64,000 nt of DNA. Origin: Flagellimonas marinaquae (GTDB taxonomy: Bacteria > Bacteroidota > Bacteroidia > Flavobacteriales > Flavobacteriaceae). Positions 27,841 to 35,484 of the stretch are shown here, one piece after another. Location of the stretch: positions 1,961,501-2,025,500 of the forward strand of contig NZ_CP092415.1 of the NCBI RefSeq assembly GCF_023716465.1, in the 5' to 3' direction. Every line of letters begins with the position of its first letter. The stretch's first letter is position 1. Position numbers and translations under genes: made by a program. A model generated the notes under the pieces. It searched no databases. It worked only from the letters and a program-made list of their open reading frames with translations, and was not told the DNA's origin.

Positions 27841-29040
27841 TTACACCCTTATTTGTCCATTCCCAAATACATAGTATTTATTGGTCACCAATTGCTTTAG
27901 GCCCAAAGGTCCGCGATGGTGCAATTTATCGGTGCTGATCGCAAGTTCTGCACCAACACCCATTTGTCCGCCATCGGTAAATCGGGTAGAAGCATTTTGG
28001 TACACGGCGGCACAATCCACGTTCTCCATAAATATTTGTGCAGCGCTATTGTTCTCTGTCATGATGGAGGCTGAGTGCCCTCCCGAGTTTTTGTTTATCA
28101 TGTGTATGGCATCATCAATGGTATCGACTGCGCCGATAATGCATTTCATGGCCAAGAATTCTTCTTGCCAAATCGATTCATCGGTAATAGTGTCGGCCTC
28201 TGTCAGTATTTGCTTTACCGTTTTGTCCACAATTATGGATACGTTGTTGGTCTCCAGAACTTTTTTCAACTCTTCAAGTTTTTCCTTGTACCCATCTATC
28301 CGGGTATCCACCAAAATTTTATCTAGAGCATTGCATGCCGATATTTTATGGGTCTTGGCGTTTAGAATTACCTTAAGGCTTTTGTCCCAATCGGCATCTT
28401 TGTGCACATAAAGGAAATTGTTCCCTCTACCACTTATCAGAACTGCGCATTTGGCGTGCTCTTTAACAAAGGCGATCAAACGTTCGCCTCCACGGGGAAC
28501 AATTAGATCCAAGTCTTGGTCCGGATTTCGGAGAAACTCCTGTGTTTGTGACCTGTCCATTTCCAAAAATTGGATGTAATCCTCGGATAGTCCGTTCTGG
28601 GTCAGTGCCCGGTGCCAAAATTTTACTAAGGCCTTATTGCTATGGTAGGCTTCTTTTCCGCCTTTTAGCAATATTTTGTTGTTGGCCTTAAAAGCCAGTA
28701 CGGCAGCTTCGATAGTAACATCGGGACGCGACTCATAAATGATCATGATAGTGCCAAAAGGTGCCGTTCTGTTAATGATTTTAAGTCCGTTGTCCAATTC
28801 TCTTGTAGAGATTTCTTGGTTGACCGGGTCCTCTTGCAAGCGTACTTCGTTTACGGCTTGGATCATCTGGTCCACTTTCTTTTGGTCCACAACCAAACGA
28901 TCGTACAAAGCTTGATCGTCGCGGTTGAACGCATCCAGATCTTTTTGATTTGCTTGGAGCAGTTCTTCCCGATTTTCATCAAGGATTCGCTCCATGTCTT
29001 TTAGTACTTTATTTTTTAGTGTTGTATCTAATAATTTCAT
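27841..29040 (-). CDS. proA: Glutamate-5-semialdehyde dehydrogenase
   Basis: 399 aa, normal for the family. It reduces glutamyl-5-phosphate to glutamate semialdehyde with NADPH, the second step of proline synthesis. Visible blocks: IYESRPDVTIEAA, LLKGGKEA, IVPRGGERLI, the catalytic cysteine region KISACNALDKILV, and the C-terminal STRFTDGGQMGVGAELAISTDKLHHRGP. The start at 29040 lies 5 bp after the proB stop, so the genes are co-transcribed. A strong terminator follows. Confidence 0.97.
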   Translation of the reverse strand: MKLLDTTLKNKVLKDMERILDENREELLQANQKDLDAFNRDDQALYDRLVVDQKKVDQMIQAVNEVRLQEDPVNQEISTRELDNGLKIINRTAPFGTIMIIYESRPDVTIEAAVLAFKANNKILLKGGKEAYHSNKALVKFWHRALTQNGLSEDYIQFLEMDRSQTQEFLRNPDQDLDLIVPRGGERLIAFVKEHAKCAVLISGRGNNFLYVHKDADWDKSLKVILNAKTHKISACNALDKILVDTRIDGYKEKLEELKKVLETNNVSIIVDKTVKQILTEADTITDESIWQEEFLAMKCIIGAVDTIDDAIHMINKNSGGHSASIMTENNSAAQIFMENVDCAAVYQNASTRFTDGGQMGVGAELAISTDKLHHRGPLGLKQLVTNKYYVFGNGQIRV

Positions 29041-29045
29041 TGTTG

Positions 29046-29816
29046 TTATTTTGAAACTTCTGTTCCTACGTTCTTTCCTTCTACAATATCCAGGATTACG
29101 TTTTCCCGTTTTCCGTTTACTATGTAGGATGGGATATTGTCTGCGGCAGCCTTTTGGGCATAATTTAATTTTGAACCCATTCCACCGCGGCCTTCGCCCT
29201 CCTGCTTGTTTCCTTCTTCGATGTACTTGCCCAAGTCCTCTTTTGGCTCAACCTTATCTATTACTTTGGATTCCGCTTTTTCGGGATGACCATCGTAAAG
29301 GCCATCGATATCTGTCATCAAAATAAGCTTATCGGCCTTCATTAATTGTGCGAGTAGGGTTGCAAGCTCATCATTGTCCGAGAACATGGACATGGATACG
29401 GAGACGGCATCATCCTCGTTCGCGATCGGAATTACTCCTTCGGATAGCAATCCTTCGAGGCAGTTGATCATATTATCGCGGTGTACGCCTGGGTTAAAAT
29501 CCCGTTTGGTCGGGAGTACCTGGGCACATTTCATTCCATAATCGCTGAATATGTTGTAATAATGTCTCATCATTCTGGGCTGTCCAATGGCAGAATATAC
29601 TTGTCTGCGTTGGGTTTTGTCTTTTATCTTGGCTTTTCCCAAAACCTCTTTTCCGGCAATCACCGATCCAGAGGAGACCAAAATGGTCATGATGTCCCGT
29701 TCGTAAAGTTCAGCAATTTGTTGCACCAAACTATTGAGCACGGGCCTTACTATTCTATTGTCCTTGTTGGTCATCACATTTGTTCCTACTTTGATGACCA
29801 CTAATTGTTTATACAT
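29046..29816 (-). CDS. proB: Glutamate 5-kinase, short form without PUA domain
   Basis: 256 aa, about 110 shorter than the E. coli enzyme because the C-terminal PUA domain is absent. It phosphorylates L-glutamate, the committed and usually proline-inhibited step. Amino-acid-kinase motifs are present: VVIKVGTNVMT at the N-terminus, LVSSGSVIAGKEVLG, NEDDAVS, LILMTDIDGLYDGHP and GRGGMGSKLNYAQKAA. It lies between proC and proA with gaps of 3 and 5 bp. Confidence 0.95.
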   Translation of the reverse strand: MYKQLVVIKVGTNVMTNKDNRIVRPVLNSLVQQIAELYERDIMTILVSSGSVIAGKEVLGKAKIKDKTQRRQVYSAIGQPRMMRHYYNIFSDYGMKCAQVLPTKRDFNPGVHRDNMINCLEGLLSEGVIPIANEDDAVSVSMSMFSDNDELATLLAQLMKADKLILMTDIDGLYDGHPEKAESKVIDKVEPKEDLGKYIEEGNKQEGEGRGGMGSKLNYAQKAAADNIPSYIVNGKRENVILDIVEGKNVGTEVSK

Positions 29817-29819
29817 GAT

Positions 29820-30626
29820 TTAGTATTCTTCGCCTAGTTCCACAGCTCTTCCAAATGCTGCAAAGGCGGCTTCTTTGATTAATTCGTTTACATTGTTGTC
29901 TTCCATGGAATCCAGAGCGGCCCTGGTAGTTCCTCCTTTGGAGGCTACCATTTCCATCCAAGTGTCCGGGTTAAGGTTGTTTTGGTTGAACAACTCCACG
30001 GCACCGGTAAAAGTTTGGCTTACCAGCACTTTGGATACATTTTCGGAGAATCCCATTTGGAGTGCGGCCTCCATCATGCTTTGCATAAAGTAGAATACAT
30101 AAGCAGGCCCACTTCCCGATATTCCGGTGGAGGCATCGATGAATTTTTCGTTTTTTACCCGAAGCGATTTCCCTGTGGTGTCCAGTAAGCCTTCTACCAT
30201 AAAAAGCTCCAATCGGGATACTTCTTCGGCGGATACGTAGCTGGTTAGACCTTTTCCTACCTGGGCAGGTAAGTTGGGCATGGCCCTTACTACTTTTTTT
30301 ATGCCCAAGGATTCTTGGATGTAGTTAATGGTAACGCCCGCCATAATGGAAATGAACAATTGCTCGGGGTTGACCAATTTTTTCATACGGCCGAATAGTT
30401 CTTCGGCATGATAGGGTTTTACGGCCAAAAAGATAACATCTGCCTGTGGTACGCAATCTTCTATCTTATCAATCGCGTCGAAGTAGCCGATTTTGTCCAC
30501 TTCTTCCAATTTTTCTTTTGATTTGTCCAGTACCATAATGTTGCGTTTTTTCAACAGTTTGGATTTGGACATACCTGTAGCGTAGGTAAGTCCCATGTTA
30601 CCTGCACCAATAACCAATACTTTCAT
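29820..30626 (-). CDS. proC: Pyrroline-5-carboxylate reductase
   Basis: 268 aa. It catalyses the last step of proline synthesis, NAD(P)H reduction of pyrroline-5-carboxylate. Rossmann motif VIGAGNMGLTYATGM at the N-terminus, FLAVKPYHAEEL, RAMPNLPAQVGKG and the C-terminal dimer block STGISGSGPAYVFYFMQSMMEAALQMG with GGTTRAALDSMEDN. First of the proC-proB-proA genes, 39 bp downstream of the 63-aa gene. Confidence 0.97.
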   Translation of the reverse strand: MKVLVIGAGNMGLTYATGMSKSKLLKKRNIMVLDKSKEKLEEVDKIGYFDAIDKIEDCVPQADVIFLAVKPYHAEELFGRMKKLVNPEQLFISIMAGVTINYIQESLGIKKVVRAMPNLPAQVGKGLTSYVSAEEVSRLELFMVEGLLDTTGKSLRVKNEKFIDASTGISGSGPAYVFYFMQSMMEAALQMGFSENVSKVLVSQTFTGAVELFNQNNLNPDTWMEMVASKGGTTRAALDSMEDNNVNELIKEAAFAAFGRAVELGEEY

Positions 30627-30665
30627 TTTTTGTTTTAAAGGGTTATATAATAGATTGTAAAATTG

Positions 30666-30857
30666 TTATGCCAATACATTGCACTCTTTGCAGTCTTTAA
30701 TTTTTCCGTCGTAAGTTTCTCGGTACTTGTGCAAAGTGCGCACAGGAAGCCCCATAATGTATTTTTTAATATAGGTTACCTGGGTGGTGAGTTCGCCCAT
30801 TTTAACGCTATATCGTTTTTCATACTTGGTTTCCCTTTTGATTTTTGAAAGTTTCAT
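30666..30857 (-). CDS. Unrecognised 63-aa basic protein
   Basis: A 63-residue Lys- and Tyr-rich protein with a C-terminal CKECNVLA that contains a CxxC pair. No signal or membrane segment, and no family recognised. It lies 30 bp after rpsU and 39 bp before proC on the same strand, so it may be co-transcribed with both. The compact spacing and a start consistent with its neighbours support it as real. Confidence 0.6.
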   Translation of the reverse strand: MKLSKIKRETKYEKRYSVKMGELTTQVTYIKKYIMGLPVRTLHKYRETYDGKIKDCKECNVLA

Positions 30858-30887
30858 CTTGTTGTTCTTGATACTATGATTTTATTG

Positions 30888-31085
30888 TTATTGGTCTTCC
30901 TGCTCGTTCAGGAATTGTTCCTTGTATTGCGCCTTTTTTAGGGTTTTGCGACGCTCTACTGATTTTTTAGTGTATTCTTGATGGCTTCGTATCTGGTCCA
31001 AACGCTTTGTGTTTCGATATTTTCTTTTGTAACGTTTTAGAGCCCTTTCGATACTTTCACCTGGCTTAACTTCAATTTTTAACAT
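30888..31085 (-). CDS. rpsU: 30S ribosomal protein S21
   Basis: 65 aa, typical of bS21. It has the N-terminal IEVKPGESIERALKRYKRKY and the basic helix with QEYTKKSVERRKTLKKAQYK. bS21 sits near the anti-Shine-Dalgarno region of 16S rRNA, which is sequestered in Bacteroidota. The GNAT gene ends 8 bp upstream, suggesting shared transcription. Confidence 0.97.
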   Translation of the reverse strand: MLKIEVKPGESIERALKRYKRKYRNTKRLDQIRSHQEYTKKSVERRKTLKKAQYKEQFLNEQEDQ

Positions 31086-31093
31086 ATATGGAT

Positions 31094-31537
31094 TTATCTG
31101 TTCAATCTCATTTCTAAATGGGTTTCGCTGAACCCTTTTTCTTCAAAAAATTTTTTGTTTGGATATTGGTTGTCACTGGTTATATGTATGGCTACGTCTC
31201 CTTTACAATACTGTAGGGTGTAGTCCAATAGTCTTTGTTCAACTCCTATATTTCTGTGTTCCCTGTGCACTACAAAAAAAACTAGAAAATTTTCGGGTAT
31301 GTAATCGCCCATGCCTGTTTTGTTCACTACGGCCAAGGCCAGTATCCTATCTTTTTCTTCCATGGCAAATACATATCCTCCGAGTCCGGGAATATCCTTG
31401 GTAGAATATTGTATTGCTTTTCTTATGGCATTTTTTGACGCTTTTTTTCCTTCTTGATTATGGAAAAGAAAATTGGCAAACCTGTCGGCTTCCATGGTGG
31501 AAAGCCTGGTATATGCATCGTAGGTCTTGATTACCAT
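31094..31537 (-). CDS. GNAT family N-acetyltransferase
   Basis: 147 aa, a single GNAT fold. It has a strand with AVVNKTGMG, FVVHREHRNIGVEQRLLDYTL (acetyl-CoA loop, R-x-x-x-x-G variant) and a C-terminal NKKFFEEKGFSETHLEMRL that matches the usual A/F-x-x-F-Y-E-K-x-G-F ending. The substrate is unknown. It starts the unit GNAT-rpsU-63 aa-pro genes. Promoter candidates lie upstream, the best at 31771-31802. Confidence 0.85.
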   Translation of the reverse strand: MVIKTYDAYTRLSTMEADRFANFLFHNQEGKKASKNAIRKAIQYSTKDIPGLGGYVFAMEEKDRILALAVVNKTGMGDYIPENFLVFFVVHREHRNIGVEQRLLDYTLQYCKGDVAIHITSDNQYPNKKFFEEKGFSETHLEMRLNR

Positions 31538-31760
31538 GCTAGTATTTTGAACGATATCGGATTAAGTTTTTTATTGACAAAAAAGGGATTGATCGGAACT
31601 GCTTGGCAGGGTACCAAACTGTCCGTTTTTTGGAGGTGCAACTCCCAGAACCAGGGAGGGTAATTATAGGGTAGGGGGAATAAACTTATCTGGCTGGTTT
31701 CGGAATACCAGATAGTTAAAACTTAGAATCCTGCAGTTTTTTCTCTCGTGGAGCTTAACT
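31538..31760 (-). other. Long structured leader upstream of the GNAT-rpsU unit
   Basis: About 225 nt between the promoter at 31771-31802 and the GNAT start. On the minus strand it shows possible stems TATCTGG/CCAGATA and CTCCC/GGGAG. A 33-codon frame starts MKVKLHERKNC near 31762 and stops at 31664; it could be a leader peptide but has no independent support. Confidence 0.3.
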
Positions 31761-31770
31761 TTCATCGGCA

Positions 31771-31802
31771 CAAAGGTAAGCAAACAAGAGCTTAAATCCC
31801 AA
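31771..31802 (-). promoter_or_regulatory. Bacteroidota-type promoter for the GNAT-rpsU unit
   Basis: On the minus strand TTG (31800-31802), a 21-bp spacer and TACCTTTG (31771-31778) match TTG-N~20-TAnnTTTG exactly. Confidence 0.65.
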
Positions 31803-31920
31803 TAATACTGGGGTTTATGATTTTTATAACGTTTATAGGGAAGTGTTTGGGGGTAAGAAAACGTTGGAGTTGAAGATAGAAGAAGTGTTGCCTTAGTGAA
31901 GAAAGGTAAAGTATAAAAAC

Positions 31921-31950
31921 AAAAAAAGCTCCGAGAAATCGGAGCTTTTT
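31921..31950 (-). terminator. Original tRNA-Asp terminator, displaced by the island
   Basis: AGCTCCGA / TCGGAGCT form an 8-bp stem with a GAAA tetraloop (31928-31947), flanked by A7 and T5. It abuts the tRNA 3'-end fragment at 31952-31965, so before integration it lay directly after tRNA-Asp. Confidence 0.7.
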
Positions 31951-31965
31951 GCGGTCTGGACGGGA
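31947..31965. repeat. Left attachment site of the island (tRNA-Asp 3' fragment)
   Basis: TTTTGCGGTCTGGACGGGA is repeated exactly at 62613-62631. Bases 31952-31965 equal the last 14 nt of the tRNA-Asp gene; beyond 31965 the match stops. The integrase gene begins about 110 bp further in. Confidence 0.85.
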
Positions 31966-32074
31966 TGCTACCTTGCATTTTTAACATATCATTAACATAC
32001 ATTATTTTACTGATAATCAATCAATTAAATGTATATTGATTTTTATTTTACATCATAAAACACTACTTTTCATG

Positions 32075-32100
32075 AAAAATGCAGCACGAATGCAGCACGC
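32075..32100. repeat. Left candidate integrase arm site
   Basis: After AAAA, two tandem 11-bp units, ATGCAGCACGA and ATGCAGCACGC. The 26-bp block recurs in the same orientation at 62503-62528 with one mismatch. It overlaps the first possible start of the integrase frame (32079). Confidence 0.6.
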
Positions 32101-32102
32101 AA

Positions 32103-33341
32103 ATGTATAATTACAATTTTTATATTTCAGAATCACCAAACAAAAATGGTACCCATAGTATCAAGTTGAGATACTATGAAAATCGTCATGTAAGAATCCA
32201 AATCGATACAGGAATTGAAATTGCAATAAAGTATTGGAACAAGGATAAATCGTTTCTTAAAAAATCAAAGGAAGTGGGTTCTGAATTTGTCCAACTTACC
32301 CAAATGGACAGCTTGGCCAATCAAATTATTTCCAGCTATCGAAATCAGGGTAGGCCACTTTCAAAAAAGATGTTCAAAAAACAATTTGAAGAAGGTGAAC
32401 CGTCCATCAATTCAAAACCTGTCCAAGACTTTTTTACTGAATTTGACCATTATCTGGAAAGCAAAAAGAGCAAGGTGGTTAAAGATGTGATTAAGGATTA
32501 CAATTCACTTAGAAAACATTTGGAGGGTTTCCAGGAATTTTCGGGAATCATCATCGATTTCAATGCTTTTGATTATCATTTCTACCAAGAATGGACGGAT
32601 TACCTAGCGTACCATGCTCCATTAAAGAATGGGGGTGTCGGAATGAAGAACAATACCATAGGCAAGTTGGTGAAGAACTTAAAGGCTTTTTTAAATGACC
32701 GTATGCGTAGAAACCGTATCAAGCCCATTGATCTTTCAGCATTTAAGGTAGTTCAAGAAGAAGTGGACCATATCTATCTATCCGATGATGAAATTCAGGC
32801 TATTGCGGCCGTGGACTGTAAAGCCGATGAAGAATTGGAGAAAGTAAAGGACTTTTTTGTAATTGGGTGTTTGACAGGGCTTCGGTTTTCCGATATTTCG
32901 AGGATTCGACCTGAGTATTTGGACGATAATGGGTTTTTGAATATTCGACAGAAGAAGACATCTGGCCGAATTGTAGTGCCACTTCGTTCCCAAGTCAAGA
33001 GCATTTTGGGAAAATATGATGGATATGCCCCCGATATTGACTCATTCACTTTCAACAGGCGTATAAAGGAACTTGGGGATTCGGCCAAACTTCACCAAAA
33101 AGTAGAAATTGAACATAAACGGGGAACCATTAAAGAAGCACAACTTTTGGAGAAATATAAATTGATAAGTTCCCATACCTGTAGGCGTTCGTTTTGTACC
33201 AATGCTTACCTAAATGGCATCGATGTGCAACTCATCATGAAGATTTCAGGCCATAAATCAGAAAAGGCTTTCCGTCGTTATCTCAAAATTTCAAACTATG
33301 AGGCTGCTCAAAAATTGAAAGAGGCCTGGGGAATTTCATAA
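32103..33341 (+). CDS. Tyrosine recombinase (island integrase)
   Basis: About 412 aa. It has an N-terminal arm-binding domain typical of Bacteroidota mobile elements (ISESPNKNGTHSIKLRYY), a SAM-like core-binding domain (~115-215) and a catalytic domain. Numbering from the ATG at 32079, the catalytic residues are R269 (TGLRFSDI), K292/K293, H366 and R369 (HTCRR), H392 (SGHKS) and Y401 (RRYLK). It excises and integrates the island at tRNA-Asp. The frame is open from 32079, but those eight extra codons are entirely made of the arm-repeat sequence, so 32103 is preferred. It converges on the Fic gene 30 bp away. Confidence 0.93.
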   Translation: MYNYNFYISESPNKNGTHSIKLRYYENRHVRIQIDTGIEIAIKYWNKDKSFLKKSKEVGSEFVQLTQMDSLANQIISSYRNQGRPLSKKMFKKQFEEGEPSINSKPVQDFFTEFDHYLESKKSKVVKDVIKDYNSLRKHLEGFQEFSGIIIDFNAFDYHFYQEWTDYLAYHAPLKNGGVGMKNNTIGKLVKNLKAFLNDRMRRNRIKPIDLSAFKVVQEEVDHIYLSDDEIQAIAAVDCKADEELEKVKDFFVIGCLTGLRFSDISRIRPEYLDDNGFLNIRQKKTSGRIVVPLRSQVKSILGKYDGYAPDIDSFTFNRRIKELGDSAKLHQKVEIEHKRGTIKEAQLLEKYKLISSHTCRRSFCTNAYLNGIDVQLIMKISGHKSEKAFRRYLKISNYEAAQKLKEAWGIS

Positions 33342-33371
33342 AACGAAAATGTGTATGATTGTCAAATAAAA

Positions 33372-34499
33372 TCAAACTTCGTTTTTGAACTTTAGGTTTA
33401 GTGAGTACCGGGTGCTTTTGAGTTCACCAGATTTGACTAATATGGATTTGTTGACCAAATCCTTTAAATCACGTGTGGCCGTTGATGCAGATGTTTGGGC
33501 TATACGAATATAATTGTCCGCACTAAGCCCTCCTTTAAATCCCTTATATCCTGCTTTGAACATACGTTGGACTACTTTTAGCTGGCGTTCGTTCATCAAA
33601 CGGGAGTATTGATCAAAGAACCTTGCTTTTTGAATCAAAAAGTCAATGGTTTTGATGGTGTGTTGTTGTGCTGCAAGTATAGTTCCCCCAAAGTATAGTA
33701 GGAATTCAGTAAGGTCTAGTTTGAAATTATGGGCTTCGATGGAAGAATAGTATTCTTTTTTGTTTGACTCAATGGTCTGTGATAGGGATATAAGTGCTGG
33801 TCTGCTCAAATCCATGGAAATCGATTTTTCTGAAATCCCTCTAGCAATACGTCCATTCCCGTCTTCAAACGGGTGGATGGCCAAAAAGTAATAATGTGCC
33901 ATTCCTGACTTGGCCAATGGAAGCATTTTGGATTTGTTTGTCGTGTGGGTTTCATTGAGCCAACGAACATAAGTTTCCATTTCATTTGTCATTTGTGATG
34001 AGGGGGGTGCCTCATAATGTACCGTCGGTTTGTCGAGGCGTCCTGAAACAACCTGTATAGGATCTTCATGAGTACGATATCTTCCAATATCCACTAAATC
34101 CCTTCTGCCATTGGCGACCATCTGATGCCACTCAAAAAGTTGTTCATGGGTCAATGGTGCTGCATATGTTCGATATAGATTGACCATCATTTCAGATATT
34201 CCATATTCAGCTTGGGGAAGTTTCTTTCTTTCCGTTTCAAGTCCCAAGTTTTTTTTGATGGATTCCTGAATACTCCCACGGTCAAGATATTCCCCTTCAA
34301 TTGCCGAAGTAGTTAAGGCCTCATCCGACAAAACTTCAATTAAAAGCTCATTTTTGTCTTTCTCATCAATATGTTTAATGGAACCTAGAGCTACTCCACT
34401 AGTTTGGACAAACTGATATTCCAAGTCCTCCAAAGCTGCCTCATCATACCTGAAATTGGGCCAGTCCTTTTGTTGCCAGTTCCATTTAAAAGCTGTCAT
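33372..34499 (-). CDS. Fic family protein with DUF4172 N-terminus (putative AMPylase)
   Basis: 375 aa. DUF4172 region at ~1-90 (FKWNWQQKDWPNF). The Fic core has the full active-site motif H209-PFEDGNGRIAR, so AMP transfer from ATP to a protein hydroxyl is expected. An inhibitory-helix motif T64-xxx-E68-G69 lies N-terminal, the arrangement of class II self-inhibited Fic proteins. The C-terminal ~80 residues look like a winged helix (NYIRIAQTSASTATRDLKDLVNKSILV), which could bind DNA and repress its own gene. Two near-identical palindromes sit over and upstream of the start codon. No separate antitoxin gene is present. Confidence 0.92.
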   Translation of the reverse strand: MTAFKWNWQQKDWPNFRYDEAALEDLEYQFVQTSGVALGSIKHIDEKDKNELLIEVLSDEALTTSAIEGEYLDRGSIQESIKKNLGLETERKKLPQAEYGISEMMVNLYRTYAAPLTHEQLFEWHQMVANGRRDLVDIGRYRTHEDPIQVVSGRLDKPTVHYEAPPSSQMTNEMETYVRWLNETHTTNKSKMLPLAKSGMAHYYFLAIHPFEDGNGRIARGISEKSISMDLSRPALISLSQTIESNKKEYYSSIEAHNFKLDLTEFLLYFGGTILAAQQHTIKTIDFLIQKARFFDQYSRLMNERQLKVVQRMFKAGYKGFKGGLSADNYIRIAQTSASTATRDLKDLVNKSILVKSGELKSTRYSLNLKFKNEV

Positions 34500-34571
34500 G
34501 AGCTAAATAATTAATTTTTATAGCTCAAAAATAGTAAAATTATGAGCTATAAATTAAATTTTTATAGCCCA
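34499..34571. promoter_or_regulatory. Double 29-bp palindromic operator of the fic gene
   Basis: Copy 1 (34499-34527) has arms TGAGCTA and TAGCTCA around a 15-bp AT core. Copy 2 (34543-34571) has arms TGAGCTA and TAGCCCA with nearly the same core. The copies start 44 bp apart, about four helical turns, and copy 1 overlaps the fic start codon. This is the layout of an autoregulatory operator. Confidence 0.6.
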
Positions 34572-34738
34572 ATAGAGAAAATGGAAGAAACGGTCACTGA
34601 GAACCACTAAAAATGGATTGTTTGAACTTTATACATTGAAAGACTAAATAGATTGGTTATTGGTTTGTGCGAATAGTATTATGAAAAGCAAGTCTTCAAA
34701 ATCATTTTGAAATAACAGGGTCAACTTGAATTCAACAC

Positions 34739-35461
34739 CTACTTAATTTTTAATGCTATGTCCAATCTTTCTGCAACATTGTCCCAGTTGATGATATCCA
34801 TAATACAATCTACGAATTCTGCCCTGCGGTTACGATAGGTCAAATAATAAGCGTGTTCCCAAACATCGATCACTAGAATGGGAACGCAACCCCATTGGGT
34901 CAATTTTTGATGATCAGCGCAGCCCATCACAGTAAGCCTATCTATGAAAGGATGATAGGCCAAAATACCCCATCCGCTTGATTCCACATCCTTTGAAACC
35001 TTGGCCAAAAGGGCTTTGAGCTTATCATAGGTTCCAAAACTCTTTTCAATGTAAGAGAGAAGGTTTCCCTTTGGATCGTTCTTTTTATTGGTGAGGTTGG
35101 TCCAAAAAATGGAGTGAAGGATATGGCTTGAAAAATGATAGGACAGTTTCTTGGTCCAATGGTCCACCAATTCCAAGTTTCCGTCATCCAGTGACTTGAT
35201 GATCATTTCTAGGTCTTTGTTGGCACCTTTGACAGCGCCCCCATGATGGAAAGTGTGGTGAAGATAAAGGGTTTCCTCATCCATACAGGGCTCCAAAAAT
35301 GTCTTTGGATAGGGCAGGTCCGCCTGGACAAACTTTCCATTATCATCCATCAAACGGTCAATCTTTCCGTATTCAATGTTTTGTGCCCATACACTGGATT
35401 GCGGTAAGATGGTTGCGCCACCCACGATCATTGAATTTTGCATAAATTTTCTACGTTCCAT
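34739..35461 (-). CDS. Exported Fe/Mn-family superoxide dismutase (Tat signal)
   Basis: 240 aa. The N-terminus ERRKFMQ followed by a hydrophobic stretch to SSVWAQ is a twin-arginine signal, so the folded metalloenzyme is exported; most Sod proteins are cytosolic. Metal ligands are visible: H68 (YLHHTFHH), H116 (LHSIFW), D199 and H203 (DVWEHAYY). The usual C-terminal glutamine of Mn enzymes (NQD) is replaced by DHQ with a His at ~184, a change found in other iron-preferring branches; the metal cannot be fixed from sequence. It lies 23 bp after the DUF5916 gene and ends the long minus-strand metal-resistance cluster. Confidence 0.88.
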   Translation of the reverse strand: MERRKFMQNSMIVGGATILPQSSVWAQNIEYGKIDRLMDDNGKFVQADLPYPKTFLEPCMDEETLYLHHTFHHGGAVKGANKDLEMIIKSLDDGNLELVDHWTKKLSYHFSSHILHSIFWTNLTNKKNDPKGNLLSYIEKSFGTYDKLKALLAKVSKDVESSGWGILAYHPFIDRLTVMGCADHQKLTQWGCVPILVIDVWEHAYYLTYRNRRAEFVDCIMDIINWDNVAERLDIALKIK

Positions 35462-35484
35462 AATTTGTTTTTTAAAGGATTGAC

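Noticed and set aside
31664..32020. 118-codon minus-strand frame across the left island end
   Set aside because: It crosses the tRNA terminator and the attachment site, so it cannot be an ancient gene. Only its last 33 codons could be a leader peptide.
32079..32102. Upstream start codon of the integrase (eight extra residues)
   Set aside because: These codons consist of the arm repeat that also occurs at the other end of the island; the ATG at 32103 starts the conserved domain.
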